NCBI GenBank assembly: GCA_948474755.1
Contig: CAOLHI010000487.1
Location: 310,001-374,000 of the forward strand
Source of the DNA: Ctenosaura bakeri
Lineage: Eukaryota; Chordata; Lepidosauria; Squamata; Iguanidae
Reading direction: 5' to 3'
DNA length: 64,000 nt
The notes under the pieces were generated by a model. That model did no database searches. It was not told the DNA's origin and saw nothing but the letters and a program-made list of their open reading frames with translations. This document shows, piece by piece, positions 10,063 through 21,134 of the stretch (its first letter is position 1; every line of letters begins with the position of its first letter). The position numbers were made by a program, and so were the translations under genes.

Positions 10063-12495
10063 GTGTGATGTATTGAACAGCCTCTGAAGCCCCCACTCCA
10101 TGGCTATTCCATGCTTCATAGAGAATGGGCAGTATGTCAAAAGCATCTGGCTACAGCCCTGTAGCCAGCTGTGAAATGATGACATCCGCCACAAAGCGAT
10201 CTGTCGGAGTTCTCTGGAGGTCTCAGCACTGCTATGATCATTTTACATCTGGCTTTCCAGAAGCTTTCACAAAGCCCTGAGCTCTGGGGGAAAGATGGGA
10301 ACCACCAGAAAATGAAAACTGAGCAGAACCTGAAGGAAAGACAGGAAGTTTTTCCTCAAGTCTAAAATGGGAGAATATAGGCCAGGTCCCCAGCAGCACA
10401 GGCCAGCTTGGAGCTTCATCCCATCTGTTCACCCTTGGTGTGAGACTATTGTGCATTCATTTAAAATCACATCTTTAGGCTTGTATGCATGAGATCCAGA
10501 TCCGGGAAGATGGCATTTTTAAGTTGGAGGGTCCAAAAAAATATTAGAGAGATACTCTTAAGGGACTTCAAGTGTGTGGACGGTGGGAGGTATGCCCATC
10601 TCAGGAGGGGCATCCAGTTTGCCACACTCTCAAGTGATGGGGAAACTGTGCAATGGCATTCACCCGTGTGGCATCCCATACCTGTCATCCTGGGATATTT
10701 GGCTCATCAACTTACAGGTGGGTTGGCCAAAGCCTAGATCTGGTCCCGTGATAATGCCAACCTTGTGGGCAGCTCTAATCAATAAAGTTGTGGCTTTATT
10801 TTTTCCACTTTGTTGTATCCTAGAGTTATTTTGCTGTGGTTGTGATCTGAAAAGCAAGGATCTCCCTTGGATCTGCAAATATTTTCTTCACAGACAATGC
10901 TGCTTCCTGCACAGGGAATGTTTTTTTTTTCTGAGCAAAAATTCCATGTCCAATTTTTGCATAATGTTTAAATTTTGCGCAGTTTTCAAAGTCTTTCTTG
11001 CAGTAGGAAGAAAATGGCTAAAATTACTCATTGCTTCGTTTGAGAAGAAAATTAGTGGAGAATTGCATCCCTGTTATGCATAAAGCAGCAAGCACAGTTG
11101 CTCACAGCCTATCACTTAAACATAAATATACACACAGAGAAGAGACTTTTCTGTTTTCAAATTAAGACTGAAATGCCTGTTCTTAGAACAAGGTAAAGTG
11201 CAAAGATTATTCCTTCTCACCTACATCAGCAATTGGATAAGAAACATTTGTTTTAATTGTAAAATAAAAATAGCGATCAGGATTAACATTTGGAAATTGA
11301 AATCAATTGAAAGTTACAAATTTCCGCAAGCTGCATGGCTAGCTAGGAAAACATACAGCTTTGTTTACAGAGCACAGTATAGGAAGGAAGGATGGATGGA
11401 CAGATGGAAGGAGAGCCCTTGTCCCTCACCTGGAGGGGACTCCATGAAAACTGTAGAATTTGAACCCCTGCTTGGAGGTAGAACATAAAAACTGAAGACT
11501 TGGAGTAAGGTCCTGAGATCTGGTAACCCTAGCTGTTATCTCTGATCAGGGATAAGAGACCCGCTAAAGCTGGGGGAAATGTTTACACTGAGTTGAGCTC
11601 TGGTTTGTAGCCCACAAAGCTGTTTCATGGAGCTATGCTTTGCATGCAGTAAATTATTGCACTGGATTCCACCCCTCACCCCAGTAGATTTGCATAAAAT
11701 TGGGTTGTGTTTTGTGGGGAAATGACCAAATTGAGAAGAATGAAATTTGACCCATTTGCCCTTAGCTCCCATTTACCACTTTTTATACACTTGGATAAGC
11801 AATTACAATATGGCATCCAGTATTAATGTGGAGTTTCAACTCAGACTTGTTATGGGTAGTTTTGTGCAACTCCTGGTTATTTCAATGGGGCTTGCACCAG
11901 AGAATTGCCCAGTGCCCTGAACTTCAAAATGCCAACATGGCATCCATTATGACTATTGGGAAACACTGGCTGTGTTAGAATTAAAAAAAGATTCTTCAGG
12001 ACAGTAGCACAGCAAGTATTTCTAATTCCTTAGTTTGATTTTGAGTGAAGGTCCTTGAACTTATTTGACTTTTAATTAGGAAGTGCTTTCTTTTTTCCTT
12101 TTTCTTTAATATTTCAGTCTTCTAGCCAAGATTCTTTCTGGACTTGCCCCAGTTTTTAAAATTCATCATGACTCATTAGATAATGACACATTCTAGTAAT
12201 TTATAAAAGAACAATTTGTTATAATTGCTTGGGGACCTATTAATTTAGTATCTCAATCCCTAAAAAAATCCAAATTCAAAACAGTAGAATGTTATAAGAG
12301 GAAACGACTGTTGAAATTGTGTATTTGCAACATATGCTTTTAGGACTAATTTGCAGAACAAGTGAGTGTCTGTTTAGGTAAACATATTTCACCTTCACTG
12401 CTTTTCAGATGGATTGGTGCAGGTAATAATGTTTTAAAATGGTGATAACCATCTGGGTAAGAAGACTTGAAAAGCTGCTCATGGTCACTGCAGAC
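10063..12495. other. Anonymous sequence
   Basis: About 2.4 kb with no recognised element. It contains a GGAAGGATGGATGGACAG low-complexity patch near 11381-11410. The 169-codon frame at 10574-11083 has no domain features, is rich in Cys/Phe/Leu as expected of AT-rich noise, and is not called. Confidence 0.5.
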
Positions 12496-12847
12496 CAGGG
12501 GTTGGGAACTGTGGCAGGGACTATTCTACTTTCCCTTCGGCCCCAGAGTCACATTTTTTGGCTGAAAATGCAACCTGAAAGTGAGCAGAATTTCTTCTGA
12601 TTTTTATTTTCTGTATTTTAGCCTGATTTTCAGACATTGTAAAAGGATTTTCAAGTGTGGGTGTTGAGGGTTATGGATAATGAGAAACTGTTGGATATGG
12701 GAGAATTTTATGCTGCAGTTTAGATGATTTTAGGGGAGTTTTCACCTAATTTTAACATTTTTGAGGGGGATCTTGAAGCTTTTATGGCTCTGGGGTGCTT
12801 GGGGGCCAAAACAGGAGTTTGGTGTGACTACCCATAGCCAGTCCCTG
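12496..12847. mobile_element. hAT-like DNA transposon remnant
   Basis: It begins CAGGGGTTGGGAACTGTGGC and ends with the complement of CAGGGACTGGCTATGGG. The flanking octamers CTGCAGAC and GTGTACAC match at 5 of 8 positions, a weak trace of an 8-bp duplication. The interior is T-rich and non-coding. Confidence 0.55.
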
Positions 12848-13161
12848 GTGTACACAGATCCAAGCTAGACAGATTCACTTGATATAAGGCAGCTAACTCT
12901 CTTTCAGGTATCACATCCATGTGCTATTTTTTTAAAAATACTTTGGTGACTGGGTCCTGAGAGGTTAGGGGTAAGCAATTGTAGTCCTTGAGATCTCAGT
13001 GCCTATAACTTCTTCTCCAATTCTCAGGGCAAAGGGGAGGACTCTTGGGGGAGAGCACTGCCTTGAAAAATATGTGTGTTCTCATTTGTTAGGCTTGATA
13101 TTTTTTCTTTGAATGGCACTCTGTGCAACTGGGGTTGAAGCTTAATAGATCATGCTTATAT
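12848..13161. other. Anonymous sequence
   Basis: No feature recognised. Confidence 0.5.
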
Positions 13162-13310
13162 ACCTTTCAACTATCTGATTTGGCAGGGACAGTCCTGATT
13201 AATCCTCTGTCATCTCATGTTTTCACCTGCTTTTAAAATGTTTCAGTTTTTTTCTCTTCCTGCCATTTTTATCCTTTGTCTTTGGCTTGCTCCAATTGCT
13301 ACAAACTAAG
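13162..13310 (+). repeat. R3 repeat, 5' part
   Basis: CTGATTTGGCAGGGACAGTC, ATCCTCTGTCATCTCA, then GCTTTTAAAATGTTTCAGTT and GCTCCAATTGCTACAAACT follow the same order as in the R3 copies at 56403 and 57610. It stops exactly where an M1 half copy begins. Confidence 0.7.
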
Positions 13311-13421
13311 CCCATTTCTGCCCTACACTGTGTTCTTATTCCACTTTCAATATCCTATGGAATCCTGAGGTTTGCAGTTTAGGGACAGGCATTTAGAATT
13401 CTCAGCCAGAGAGCTCTTTGT
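13311..13421 (+). mobile_element. M1 MITE, left half
   Basis: CCATTTCTGCCCTACACTG, then TTCCACTTTCAATATCCTATGG and CAGCCAGAGAGCTCTTTG make the left half of the long M1 form. The right arm is missing; the sequence beyond is not R3, so part of the locus was probably deleted. Confidence 0.75.
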
Positions 13422-13754
13422 AACATTGCTCCTGTAACATCACCAGGGCCTGCTTCTTGCAACATCACAAGGCAGTGTCCCTCAGTCTTAGGTTTTGGCC
13501 CTGAAATCTCAGGGCCATGGGCAACCATACTCCAGATGAGATTGATCTAAAACTCTTAGCAGCACTGGTCAGCATGAGTGATTGCAAACGACCATGGGAA
13601 TCACAGCTCACTGATATTTGGATGGTCACAGTTGCCAATCTCTGTGGTAGGTGAACAAAAGCATCAATGTGCTTTATGTGGGGTATGTTCTTGAAGTTAA
13701 AGTTTGTGCAAAATGAAGCAATTGTTGTGGGATATGCACTTTAGGCACCATATA
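13422..13754. other. Anonymous sequence
   Basis: A short word (TGTAACATCACCAGG / TGCAACATCACAAGG) occurs twice near 13432 and 13457. Nothing else recognised. Confidence 0.5.
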
Positions 13755-14250
13755 TCACCATCTTACAAGAACGCCCTAACTTCCAATTTGCTTCCAAGCT
13801 CAATTCGAGGTGCTGCTTTTGAACTATAAAGCCCTAAGCAGAATGGGGGCAGGGTATCTGAAAGACAGATTCCTTCCATACGAGCCTAACCCCAGCAGGC
13901 GCCCTGTTGCTCATTCCACCAACCTGTGAGGCTAGACTGGCGACTACAACTGATGGCATTTTCTGTAGCAGCATCTTGGGTGTGGGGCTCCCTCCTGAGG
14001 CAAGTTGGGCTGGCTCTGTCCTTCCTGATTTTCTGGTGGGTAGCTGAGACAGTGTTGTTATGCATGGCCTTGGGTTATTTAAACCTACGGTGACTGCTGT
14101 TTAACTGTGCTTTCTGTATGTTTTAAAGAGCGATTTCAAATGTTTTATTCCTATATCTAATGTTTTAAATGTTTTTATCTATTGCACATTGCCTTGGAGG
14201 CTCTGGTGCGTTGAGAAGAAATGCACAAATGCTTTAAACAAATAAGCAAA
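13755..14250 (+). mobile_element. L2-type LINE 3' end
   Basis: The plus strand shows the usual L2 ORF C-terminal layout in broken frames. A stretch that would encode 'FELLNYKALSRMGAGYL' at about 13810-13860 is followed by a Leu-Pro rich part, and then a GC-to-AT-falling 3' UTR with GTTTTATTCC...TTTTAAATGTTTTTATCTATTG. It ends in CTTTAAACAAATAAGCAAAC. No intact frame remains. Confidence 0.65.
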
Positions 14251-14378
14251 CACACACACACACTTGGGATAAGAAGCCCTTTCATTACTTCAAAACCATT
14301 GAATGTAGGAGACTTCCTCTCTGTCTGTCCATCCATCCATCTGTCCATCCATCCATCCGTGTCCTTCCTTCCTTCCTT
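14251..14378. repeat. Short (CA)n, (ATCC)n and (TTCC)n tracts
   Basis: ACACACACACAC near 14250-14264, then CATCCATC-type repeats at 14325-14358 and CTTCCTTCCTTCC at 14363-14378. These are simple microsatellites next to the L2 tail. Confidence 0.85.
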
Positions 14379-14847
14379 TAAAATTGTATTCTGCCATCAG
14401 CAGAAATCAGCAGCTTTATAGTCCCTATGTATATGTGTGTGTGCATAATGTAAATCAGTAAACACAAGAAAAATAAAAACAGCAGTGACAGAATAAAACA
14501 TGGCAGCATTAAGAAGAGATGGCTTAAAGTGATTTAGCTGTTTTATGTAAGAAGTTTTGGGGAAAACAGAAACCTTGGTACCAAAGAGGCAACAAAACAG
14601 GTGCGAGAATGAGCCTTTTTTGGGATGCCATAGCTGAGAAGGATCTCCTGTTGGTTACCTCATTGTAAAAGACAAGGGCACCCACGGAAAGGTGTATGGT
14701 GAGGAACTTAACACTTGGACAGGTACCATATACAAAAAGATGGTCCTTGAGGTAACCAGCCCTAAACCATATAGGTTATTAAATATAAATAAGAATTGAA
14801 CTCTAAGAAGATAAGATATTGAGGAGTATGAATATTCTGTGAAGACA

Positions 14848-15258
14848 GCCAATGTAGTAAAGTGGTTTAAGTGTTGGATTAGGGCTTTGAGAGATTGGGG
14901 TTGAAACTCCTGCTCAGCCATGGAAACCTGGGCAAGTCCTTGCTCTCTTAGGCCATTTCTATACTACACTGTTCTAGTGCTATTATTCCACTTTCAACAT
15001 CCTATGGAGTTTGCAGTCTAGGGAGGGGCATTTAGGATTCTCAGCCAGGGAGCTCTTTTGCCTCAGCAAACTACAAAGCCCAGAATTCCACAGGATGTTG
15101 GAAGTGGAATGATAGCACTATAAGAGTGTAGGACGGAAATGGCCTTAGCCTCAGAGGAAGACAACAGCAAACCCTTCTGAATGAATTTTGCCAAGAAAAC
15201 CCCATGATAGTGTCAGTTAGGGTTGTCAAAAATGGGAAGCAAATTGAAGGCACATCAC
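14848..15258 (+). mobile_element. tRNA-derived SINE split by an M1 MITE
   Basis: The head AGTAAAGTGGTTTAAGTGTTGG (tRNA A-box region) and GGTTGAAACTCCTG (B-box region) lead to GGGCAAGTCCTTGCTCTC at 14950. After the MITE, the same SINE resumes at 15145 with TTAGCCTCAGAGGAAG and CCAAGAAAACCCCATG, and ends at a CCA repeat. The joined order matches the intact SINE at 28059-28298. Confidence 0.9.
14951..15144. mobile_element. M1 MITE, complete, TTA target duplication
   Basis: It starts GGCCATTTCTATACTACACT and ends GTGTAGGACGGAAATGGCC. The arms pair across the whole element around a centre with GAGCTCTTTTGCC. TTA flanks it on both sides (14948-14950 and 15145-15147). The host SINE elsewhere has this site only once, so the 3-bp duplication is real. 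GG..CC ends with a 3-bp TNA duplication suggest a PIF/Harbinger-like non-autonomous element; that superfamily call is inference. Confidence 0.9.
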
Positions 15259-15260
15259 TA

Positions 15261-15286
15261 CCACCACCACCACCACCACCACCACC
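15261..15286. repeat. (CCA)n microsatellite
   Basis: About nine CCA units at the SINE 3' end. The proline and glycine runs this gives in open frames on the two strands are artefacts of the repeat. Confidence 0.95.
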
Positions 15287-15321
15287 GTGCATATTCCCTA
15301 TGATTATTCTGGATTTATTGA

Positions 15322-15820
15322 GGCCTTTTCCGCATGAAGCGAGTGAATCGCTCTGTGCTGTTACTTACCGGTTCTTCTCTCTTCAAAGCAAGGTGGACTT
15401 TCCATTAAGCCCTTCTGCAGGGCTCCTCTGTTTGTTGCAGGGAGAATCAGAGCAGTGCGAGGTCTGTAGATCTGCACTGCTGAGGCTGAAAATGGCGGCT
15501 TCCTGTTCTTTGTGGGTCTGGACCAACCGCTGATGCTGACCACGCCCACAGCCCGCCCTCCACTGATTGCAGGCTCGCATTGGTGCTAGCCTGCGCATCT
15601 GCACAACTGAGCAGGAACGAAGTGGCGCGCTCCAGAAGATTGACAAACTGGATTTTTCCAGTCTTCACTTAGCACGCTGGAGGACCACTTGGGGATGTTT
15701 TGGATCAGACGGAGGTGCAGAACTAAGGTAAATAATCTGAACCTAGTCCGATCCAAGGTGCGGACGACCTCTGTGACAGGACACCTTGGCCCGTTTTAAC
15801 TTCCTCTTGCGGAAAGGGCC
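15322..15820. mobile_element. M2 GC-rich non-autonomous DNA transposon
   Basis: It starts GGCCTTTTCCGCATG and ends CTTGCGGAAAGGGCC, a clear inverted repeat, and is flanked by TGA on both sides (15319-15321, 15821-15823). The interior is GC- and CpG-rich against an AT-rich background. It shares blocks with 35584-36018: AGTGCGAG, then AAAATGGCGGCTTCC (AAAATGGTGGCTTC in the other copy), then CCAACCG. No transposase frame. The ends resemble M1 ends (GGCC.TTTCCGCA), so both may have been moved by one transposase. Confidence 0.85.
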
Positions 15821-16653
15821 TGAGTGTGCTGCAGCCAATGTAAAGTGATTCTTAGGCTACAAACCTACGCATGTCTCCTCAAATTTGTACCAGTCTCCTA
15901 TGGAGTTTAATGGGGCTTACTCCCAAGAAAGAAAACATAGAATTGAAGGCTTTGAAGTCATACTGCTTTTGGTGGGGGCACTAACTGCATGCTCACATAT
16001 CCCCCATTGAATTAGTAGTATTTAAATCTTTTAACTTTAGCAGGCCTGTACAGTGCATGAACAGTTTCCACCTTCTGCAGCTATTGCTGCCATTTCATGG
16101 GTTTGGCCAGTGAAATTATAGATTTTTCATTTCAGGAGTTATTGTCTACCATTGTTTCTATATGAAATCAACAGCACTTCTTCCTTCTTATAGCTTTATA
16201 GTCTGTTTGGCTTCAGTGACTTATAGCTTACCAACCCTCTGCACCAGTCTAATGTTAGCAGCATAGACTCTTTTACGTTCTCTTCAGTGATCTAGTGCCA
16301 ATATTCTTTGACTTTACTGAGAAATAAAATGGGGCTTTGCCAGTATGAACGGACATGCCTACTTGTTGGGTTGTCACTCTCAGGCTAATCTCTATGTGAA
16401 AGCTTTCCATATGCAACATGCTTTGTAGTTCTCAGTTGAAAAGACTCCCTGCCCCACCTCTCTCTTTGGTGGTGGGTGACCCCTACCATTTCTAAATCAT
16501 ATTAACTTGCTCTATAATTTCATTGGATGAATTTTATCATTAACAGAATGAATAATTTGTTCAGGTTTATTTGTATTGTTAATAGCAGGTCCGGGGCAGC
16601 AGCTGGGACTATGAGGTTTTACGCAGGAAGTCTCAAATCTCACCTGTGTCATT
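15821..16653. other. Anonymous sequence
   Basis: TTTAATGGGGCTTACTCCCA near 15908 resembles a common amniote interspersed repeat but is too short to place. Nothing else recognised. Confidence 0.45.
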
Positions 16654-16834
16654 GGCCATTTCCACACTAGACTGTTATAGTGCTATTATTCCACTTTCAA
16701 CATCCTACGGAATCTTGGGGTTTGCAGTTTAGGGAGGGGCCTTTGAAGCCCCTCCCTAAACTGCAAACCCCAGGATTTCGTAGGATGTTGAAAGTTGAAT
16801 AATACCCCTATAACAGTCTAGTGTGGAAATGGCC
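16654..16834. mobile_element. M1 MITE, complete
   Basis: Perfect-looking outer arms: GGCCATTTCCACACTAGACT on the left, mirrored by AGTCTAGTGTGGAAATGGCC on the right. The short form has a centre of GGGGCCTTTGAAGCCCC. The flanks ATT and ATC do not give a clean duplication. Confidence 0.9.
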
Positions 16835-16990
16835 ATCAACTTTCGGAGTGACCTTAGGGAAGTCAAGCAGACTTTCTTCACTTATCTGACAGGTTAGGGA
16901 TTGGAGCACTGTCAGAAAATGGGATTGATTGAAAAGCAGAACACCTGTACTATATAGTGTGGAGGCTCACTTGTTATTTGCTGCATGTGG

Positions 16991-17057
16991 GCTGCTTGCA
17001 AAGTCTTTCAACCATCTTAGCACACTTTCCCCCCTTTCAGCTCACTTTGCAAGCAGC
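16991..17057. repeat. Inverted repeat, 14-bp perfect arms
   Basis: GCTGCTTGCAAAGT (16991-17004) is the exact complement of ACTTTGCAAGCAGC (17044-17057), with 39 bp between. Further paired bases (GTGG/CACAC) lie outside. It could be a small MITE remnant. Confidence 0.75.
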
Positions 17058-17306
17058 ACACACATCCAAGAAGTTCTGAGCAAGCTTCTGTAGGCAAAAA
17101 GAACTGATGAAAAAAAGTGGAACTCCCATCAAATTAATGGAACTTGTCCTTAATTTGGAAGTATCAAAAGGGCAAGCCATCAGATAATGGGGCTAAAAAG
17201 GTAGGGACTTCCTATACTGTCTTTCTTTCACACAAATGCACACAGTGGCATAGTTTTATACATATATGAGTAATAATATTGATTGAATACTAAATATTGA
17301 ATATGA

Positions 17307-17531
17307 ACCAGGGTGGTGTATTAGCTTGAGTGTTGGACTAGAATTCCAGGTGATCAGAATTTGAATCCCTGCTCAGCCATGGAAACTCAGTATGAGGCCT
17401 TCTGCAAGTCACGCTCTCACAGACTGAAAGGAAGGCAATGACAAACCCTCTCTGACTAAATCTTGCCCCAAATACTCTAGGACATGGTCACTATAAGTCA
17501 GATTTGCTTTGAACATACATAACAATAATAA
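17307..17531 (+). mobile_element. tRNA-derived SINE
   Basis: GGTGGTGTATTAGCTTGAGT (A-box region), AGAATTTGAATCCCTG (B-box region), CTCAGCCATGGAAACTCAG, AAGGCAATGACAAACCCTC and CACTATAAGTCAGATTTGC follow the SINE order. The tail is AACAATAATAATA. It is moderately diverged and complete. Confidence 0.88.
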
Positions 17532-18126
17532 TATTGCTTTATCTTACTGGGTTTTTAAAGGAATATATAAGGAAAAGTGGTTGAGCTCTTCTAAATATTG
17601 TCATCATTATCATCATCATCCTGTGCTTCAGATCAGTACACACATAGATATTGTCACTATTGATACAGCAAGAAAAATATGGTATGTTATGAACAGAAGT
17701 GTTTATAGGATTTCATGGCAGCCTTCCTCAGTCATTAAATCCAGCTTTACTCATGTGGTCCCAACCAGAGATGAGGCTCAATGCACTGATATTAATTATG
17801 GCAGTGGCTATGTTTTGTTTTGTGTTGTTCCTCATTCACTGCCTTCCCACCATCCATGCCCATGTTTTTCACTCTGTGGTGCACGACAGCAACTGTGGCA
17901 CTCAGTAACGTACAGTGCAACAGGTAGCAAAGAACAGAAGGGAAGGAAGAGCAGAGAAAGGAAGTCCGTGGCATGCTGCCTCTTGGTACAAATTATCTGT
18001 GTGAGAAGGAAGGTTTGCTGCAGAGAGATGGGAGAAAGTGGATGCACAGATGGTGATAGGCAAGAGAAGAGATGGTAAAGGAAATAGATGGAAAGACAAG
18101 ATGAGAGGAAAGAGCACAGGAGGAAT
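17532..18126. other. Anonymous sequence with a spurious long frame
   Basis: A 189-codon open frame (17509-18078) starts inside the SINE tail and overlaps frames on both strands. It shows no domain, signal peptide or compositional support and is treated as chance. Confidence 0.6.
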
Positions 18127-18148
18127 GAAGAAAGAAAGAGAGAAAGAG

Positions 18149-18207
<59 letters not shown>

Positions 18208-18208
18208 A
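18127..18208. repeat. (AAAG)n microsatellite
   Basis: An uninterrupted run of AAAG units with GAGA interruptions at its left end. It causes the Lys-Glu-Arg repeat frame on the plus strand. Confidence 0.95.
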
Positions 18209-18256
18209 CAGACTCAGAGGAAAGATGGAGGAGGTGTTGATGTCAGGCAGATGTGA

Positions 18257-18443
18257 GGCCTTTCTGCATTATACTGCTATAGTACTATTATTCCATTTTC
18301 AACGTCCTCTGGAATTCTGGGGTTTGTAGTTTACTGAGGCCAAAGAACTTTCTGGCTGAGAATTCTAAAAATGCAAATGCCAAGATTCCATAGGATGTTG
18401 AAAATGGAATAATAGCACTGTAACAACGTAGTGCGGAAAGGCC
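18257..18443. mobile_element. M1 MITE, complete long form
   Basis: It starts GGCCTTTCTGCATTATACTG and ends GTAGTGCGGAAAGGCC, with mirrored arms and a central GGCCAAAGAACTTTCTGGC. The flanks TGA and CAA do not match. Confidence 0.87.
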
Positions 18444-18545
18444 CAAAGATAAAAAGAACAGAGGAAACAGGACATCTGAAGTGGAGTGAAGTGGTGGCAG
18501 TGAGAAGGGTGTTGCTGACAATATGAGTGAAGGAGAAGACTTTGA

Positions 18546-18664
18546 CCATTTCCGCAAGAGATTGTTATAGCGTACTGGCCCCTCCTTAAACTGCAAACCC
18601 CAGGATTCCATTGGATGTTGAAAGTAGAATCATAGCGCTATACCAGTCTCATGCGGAAATGGCC
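18546..18664. mobile_element. M1 MITE, internally deleted
   Basis: The left end CCATTTCCGCAAGAGATTG jumps from GTTATAGCGTACT straight to CCCCTCCTTAAACTGCAAAC. The complete right arm follows, ending CATGCGGAAATGGCC. About half of the left arm is missing. Confidence 0.8.
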
Positions 18665-19984
18665 TCTGAAAGAAGAGAGATGGGTTTCTAGGATGAGTAA
18701 GAGCAAGCAATACTAAGCAGCTGGGAAGAAAGGGGACACAAGTGATTCAAAAGGTAACATGATTAAAAAAAATCAGGGATCATTTTAAAGACATAATAAT
18801 GAATTTGTAATCTTTTAGCAGGTATATTTTTTAGCAAAAAGAGACAATAGTATATGAAAATGTTTTTTTTTACCCAACTATAGATAGATACAATTAGCTT
18901 GGAAATTTTAACAAACAGTGGATATTTCTTTCCTAAGGAGACCTGCTTTGACTCTTATTAAACTGTATTTTTTTTGGTGGGGATTCATGAAGATTTCTGT
19001 GCATTATTAAACATTCCAAATATAATTTATTCCCCCCAAAAAGGATTAAAAAATGAGCCAGTTCCATTTAGGGAAACATATGTACCAAATTATGCATGTG
19101 TACCAAATTATCAATTTCAACATCAATAATTTGAATAAGTAAAAAATGCAAACAGGAATCTTGTTTATCTTAGTACATGATTAGATTATGATTTTTTTGT
19201 TATTTTTTTTAAATAAACAAGTTTAAATTAAAAAAAAAAAAGTTGGCACGTCTGTCTTCTTCCAGGTGCTGCTACTGTTTCAGATATCAAAGAAGAGGTG
19301 GAGGGGCCACTGCCATTCACGCTTGGCTGAAACATCATAGCGTCCTGGTATAGCTATGAAAAAGCTCTAGCCCTTCTCATCAGGAAGGAGGAAGACCTAC
19401 TGAAGCGCAACCCTTGTGATCACCCAATATTAACAGTGATAACTACAGGGATAAGTCCTCCTCTGCTATGGAGCAACAATTTAAGATGGTAGTCTTCTAG
19501 GCTGTTTTTGGTTTTCATCTAACAAAGAACATGTCAGGTGTTCTGGCTGTGTTGCGAATACGAACCTCTCCCCCAAGTTTGTCTTAGGATACATTTTCTT
19601 TTTCTTTTGTCTTTCAAAAACACATCCTGAAAATTGGGAGGAAATCATGGAGATTGTTGGAGGGAGAAGAAGAAAGATGAGAGCGGCTGAAGAGCAGCAG
19701 AACGGTAGTAAAAGTTGTGAAGTGATATAACTGTTGCACTGACAGTTTCGCCAGAATATATCTGGCTAAAAATAAAATAATTTTTTCTTGTTGATTAAGC
19801 AGTTTGAGCACTATCTGTTTCTTTTTTGTCAAAAATAATATTAGTCATGAACCTAACATTCCCATTTTTATTGTGGAGTATTATTAATGGGGGACGGGGT
19901 GGGTCTGGCTTTCAGTTTGTATTTATACGTAAAAGCTTTTGCTTCCTCTTCCCCCTCCTCTTTGGTATGTATCTTAACCTGGTC
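18665..19984. other. Anonymous AT-rich sequence
   Basis: About 1.3 kb with homopolymer runs (for example A-rich 19226-19241). No gene or element recognised. Confidence 0.5.
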
Positions 19985-20600
19985 CTTCATAAATTCAGCC
20001 ACTCACTTTTTAAAGCTGTCTTTGTTGACAGCCATCTGTTACATTTTGTGGCAGTGAATTTCACAGTTTTTTTTAAAACCATGTATTAGATGAAGACATA
20101 TTTTTATCTTCCACTCTTCAGTTTTAATGTATGAGCTCGCCCTATTCACTTTATTCACATGTGCATAATTTTATACACCCCTATCACATCACCTGTTACC
20201 TTTCCCCTCTCTAAGCTAAACAGACCCAAATGTTATAACCTTTCCTCGGAGGGGAATTGCCCCAACCTTTTTACAACTAGGTTTTCCGGTTCTGCACCAG
20301 AACTGTTCATGGTATTCCAAATATGGCTGAAGCCCAGATTTGTATAAGGTCACTGTGCTAGTAATATTTTATTTTCAATTACTATTCTAGTTATAGCCAA
20401 GGATATGGAATTTGCCTTTTTATTATTATTTTTAAACAGGAGCTGAACCCTAGTATGATATTTTCACTGAGCTATTCACTCCCAGATCTCTTTTAGGTTA
20501 GGTCAGAACTCACAAGTGTATGGGCAATATTGGGTTGCCTCCAACCATAGTTTGTATACTTAGAGTTCCACCCCATTCAGGTTTCTTCTAATGGCTAGCA
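19985..20600 (-). mobile_element. Old CR1-like (L3-type) LINE fragment
   Basis: On the minus strand the order matches older CR1 subfamilies: GTGGCAGTGAATTTCACAG (20049), TTCACTTTATTCACATGTGC and TTATACACCCCTATCACATC, then CTCTAAGCTAAACAGACCC, CCTTTCCTCGGAGG and GGTATTCCAAATATGGC. It is strongly diverged, with the boundaries uncertain on both sides. Confidence 0.65.
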
Positions 20601-21130
20601 ACCCTTTATTAAGTCTGTATAGCTGGGTTTGACTGCTTATGAACCATTTTTGCACAATTCTCCAGCTAGTTCTCTTGTGTGTGTCTGTTTAAGTGGGAAG
20701 GCGCTCTCTCAGAGTAAGCTGTGTTAGGAATGGTTTTGAAAAGGGAACCGTGGATTGGAATATCTCAGCTGGTAATACATTGCTGATTCCTAGGAAGTAC
20801 TTCTCATAAAGCTTTCTCAAGAAACCAGCTGCACAACTGATAGCCAGCAACCACTCCTTTAGGCTGAGGCAAGTCCACAATATTAGCAACAGGTGACTGA
20901 GTTTTCTTGTTCTCCTTTGCCGTCAAAATAGCAATAAGGAACAGGTTGAATTAATGACATGCAGAGTTGATAATCAGGAAGTAGCTGTTGACAAGTTTGT
21001 GATCTACCAAAATGCCAAATGAAAGTATTGATTTCTTAGCCATGTGTTTCTCTGTAAAATTAACATACTATCATGTTCATAAATTACATGATGCACACAT
21101 CTCTGTATTTATAACAGGCCCACATCCCCA
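20601..21130. other. Anonymous sequence
   Basis: Nothing recognised. Confidence 0.45.
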
Positions 21131-21134
21131 AATA

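Noticed and set aside
10574..11083. 169-codon plus-strand frame
   Set aside because: Cys/Phe/Leu-rich composition typical of AT-rich noise; no recognisable family or exon signals.
15204..15533. Frame with a polyproline run
   Set aside because: The run is the (CCA)n microsatellite at the end of a SINE, and the frame continues into the M2 transposon.
17509..18078. Longest open frame (189 codons, plus strand)
   Set aside because: It begins in a SINE tail, overlaps equally long frames on both strands and has no domain, conserved motif or splice context.
18127..18208. CRISPR-like or minisatellite array
   Set aside because: It is a plain tetranucleotide microsatellite without spacers.
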